Shown: one piece after another, positions 63,303 through 64,000 of the stretch
Layout: each line of letters begins with the position of its first letter
How positions within the stretch are numbered: the stretch's first letter is position 1
Source: Nocardia vaccinii NBRC 15922
Lineage (GTDB): Bacteria > Actinomycetota > Actinomycetes > Mycobacteriales > Mycobacteriaceae
Reading direction: 5' to 3'
Length of the DNA: 64,000 nucleotides
Assembly: GCF_001613305.1 (NCBI RefSeq)
Contig: NZ_BDCC01000009.1
Span: 248,001-312,000, forward strand
Notes under the pieces: generated by a model
The model's input: only the letters and a program-made list of their open reading frames with translations
Database searches by the model: none
What the model was told of the DNA's origin: nothing
Translations under genes and position numbers: made by a program

Positions 63303-63340
63303 CGGGCCGGACCGCCCTCGACAGTGGGCGGTCCGGCCCG
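63303..63340. terminator. Bidirectional hairpin terminator
   Basis: Perfect 15-base arms (CGGGCCGGACCGCCC and complement) around an 8-base loop between the convergent genes ending at 63260 and 63399. Confidence 0.82.
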
Positions 63341-63398
63341 AATCCGTCAGGGTCGGGGTTTCACCGAAACCGCTGCGTCCCCGATACTCTGGCTGGTT

Positions 63399-64000
63399 TT
63401 ATACGTCTCCCTGCGCATGCAGGCTGTTGTACATCTGCACACCGCTGGCGACGCCGACCGGGATGCCCAGCGTCGCGCCGCCGACGATAGCTCCGACACC
63501 GCCGAGCACGGAGGCCCCGAGGAGGCAGCCGCCGACGATGCCGAGCGGCGTGCCGATGACGGTGGGCGCGGTGAGAAGGCCGCCGGTGGCGACGCCGAGC
63601 GGACAACCGACCAGCAGACCGCCGACCCCGCCGACCATGGTGCCGACACCGGTGGCCAGGCCGAACTGGGTGGCCGCGGTGCCCAGGGCGGAGTTGAAGT
63701 CCGCCTGCGGGTCGTGGGCCGGGGCGTCGACCGGCTGCGGCGCGGGGGCGGTCGCATCGGCCTGGTGGGTCGTCACGTTCGATGCCACGGGCACGGTGTC
63801 GGCAGCCTTGGGCATCACCGGGAATGTCTTCTGCCCGAACACCGTCGAGCCCTTCGCGTCGTTCACCTGGATCTGCCCGCCCTGGGTGGTCACCTTGCCG
63901 AACGGGGTGTCCAGCACCGTGGAGCGGTCGGTGGTGTTGCTGGTGTACTGCACACCCGGTGCGATCGGCACGCTCAACGTGTGCGGATCGACAACGGGAG
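63399..64000 (-). CDS. Glycine-zipper envelope protein, 5' end outside window
   Basis: At least 200 codons, open to the window edge; a TTG at 63977 is possible but the frame continues upstream (PVVDPHTLSVPIAPGVQYT), so the start is probably outside. An N-terminal beta-type region (TPFGKVTTQGGQIQVNDAKG) precedes an Ala/Pro spacer and a Gly-rich hydrophobic domain with GxxxG steps (VGTMVGGVGGLLVG, LGGVGAIVGGATLG). It is likely secreted or membrane-inserted. I do not recognise a function. Confidence 0.6.
   Translation of the reverse strand, partial: PVVDPHTLSVPIAPGVQYTSNTTDRSTVLDTPFGKVTTQGGQIQVNDAKGSTVFGQKTFPVMPKAADTVPVASNVTTHQADATAPAPQPVDAPAHDPQADFNSALGTAATQFGLATGVGTMVGGVGGLLVGCPLGVATGGLLTAPTVIGTPLGIVGGCLLGASVLGGVGAIVGGATLGIPVGVASGVQMYNSLHAQGDV

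Overview
The window reads as chromosomal DNA of a mycolic-acid-containing actinomycete, most likely Nocardia or a close relative. The evidence is uniformly high GC, many GTG and TTG starts, a mycolyltransferase-type esterase, two tandem MspA-family porins, a WXG100 (Esx) pair, FHA/Ser-Thr-kinase signalling genes, a fused-type F0 b gene, and gene order from mprA to glpR matching Mycobacterium tuberculosis Rv0981-Rv0996. I saw no phage, insertion sequence, CRISPR array, tRNA or rRNA.

Left part (1-20090): an FHA-FHA-ABC exporter cut by the window edge, a lipoprotein zinc peptidase, a second FHA protein, three tandem paralogous lipoproteins, a transmembrane Ser/Thr kinase, a GT4 glycosyltransferase, the Esx pair, the secreted mycolyltransferase-like esterase, a membrane-anchored protein that looks frameshifted, a secreted tripeptidyl-aminopeptidase-type hydrolase, a TIGR03086 protein and a metallophosphoesterase. 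Next (20248-22948) is a partial ATP synthase operon, atpI-atpB-atpE-atpF followed by only the membrane half of the b-delta gene and a strong hairpin. No delta or F1 gene follows.

Middle part (23385-42407): a DUF3311/sodium-solute symporter pair, a GT4 glycosyltransferase, a MarR/FUSC pair, an AraC regulator, a 58-residue protein, and then an oxidative hexuronate/aldarate cluster. Its leftward arm holds an aldose-epimerase-like protein, a beta-propeller lactonase, a sugar porter, uronate dehydrogenase and an IclR regulator. Its rightward arm holds a LysR regulator, 5-dehydro-4-deoxyglucarate dehydratase, a talarate/galactarate-type dehydratase, a ketoglutarate-semialdehyde dehydrogenase and a glucarate-type dehydratase. 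Together they would take glucuronate or galacturonate through aldarolactone, aldarate, 5-keto-4-deoxyglucarate and 2-oxoglutarate semialdehyde to 2-oxoglutarate.

Right part (42671-57184): a conserved actinobacterial block with glpR/sepX, rimJ-like, glp (moeA-like), galU, 5-formyl-THF cyclo-ligase, ruc under a CIRCE element, a SAF-domain protein, mscL, two porins with a perfect CRP/GlxR-type palindrome upstream, a moaB2-type gene, pepD, mprB and mprA. A 19-bp MprA-box-like repeat lies before both pepD and mprA. The end (57625-64000) holds a four-gene conservon (sensor kinase, roadblock, DUF742, small GTPase), an MHYT-like membrane protein and a truncated glycine-rich envelope protein.
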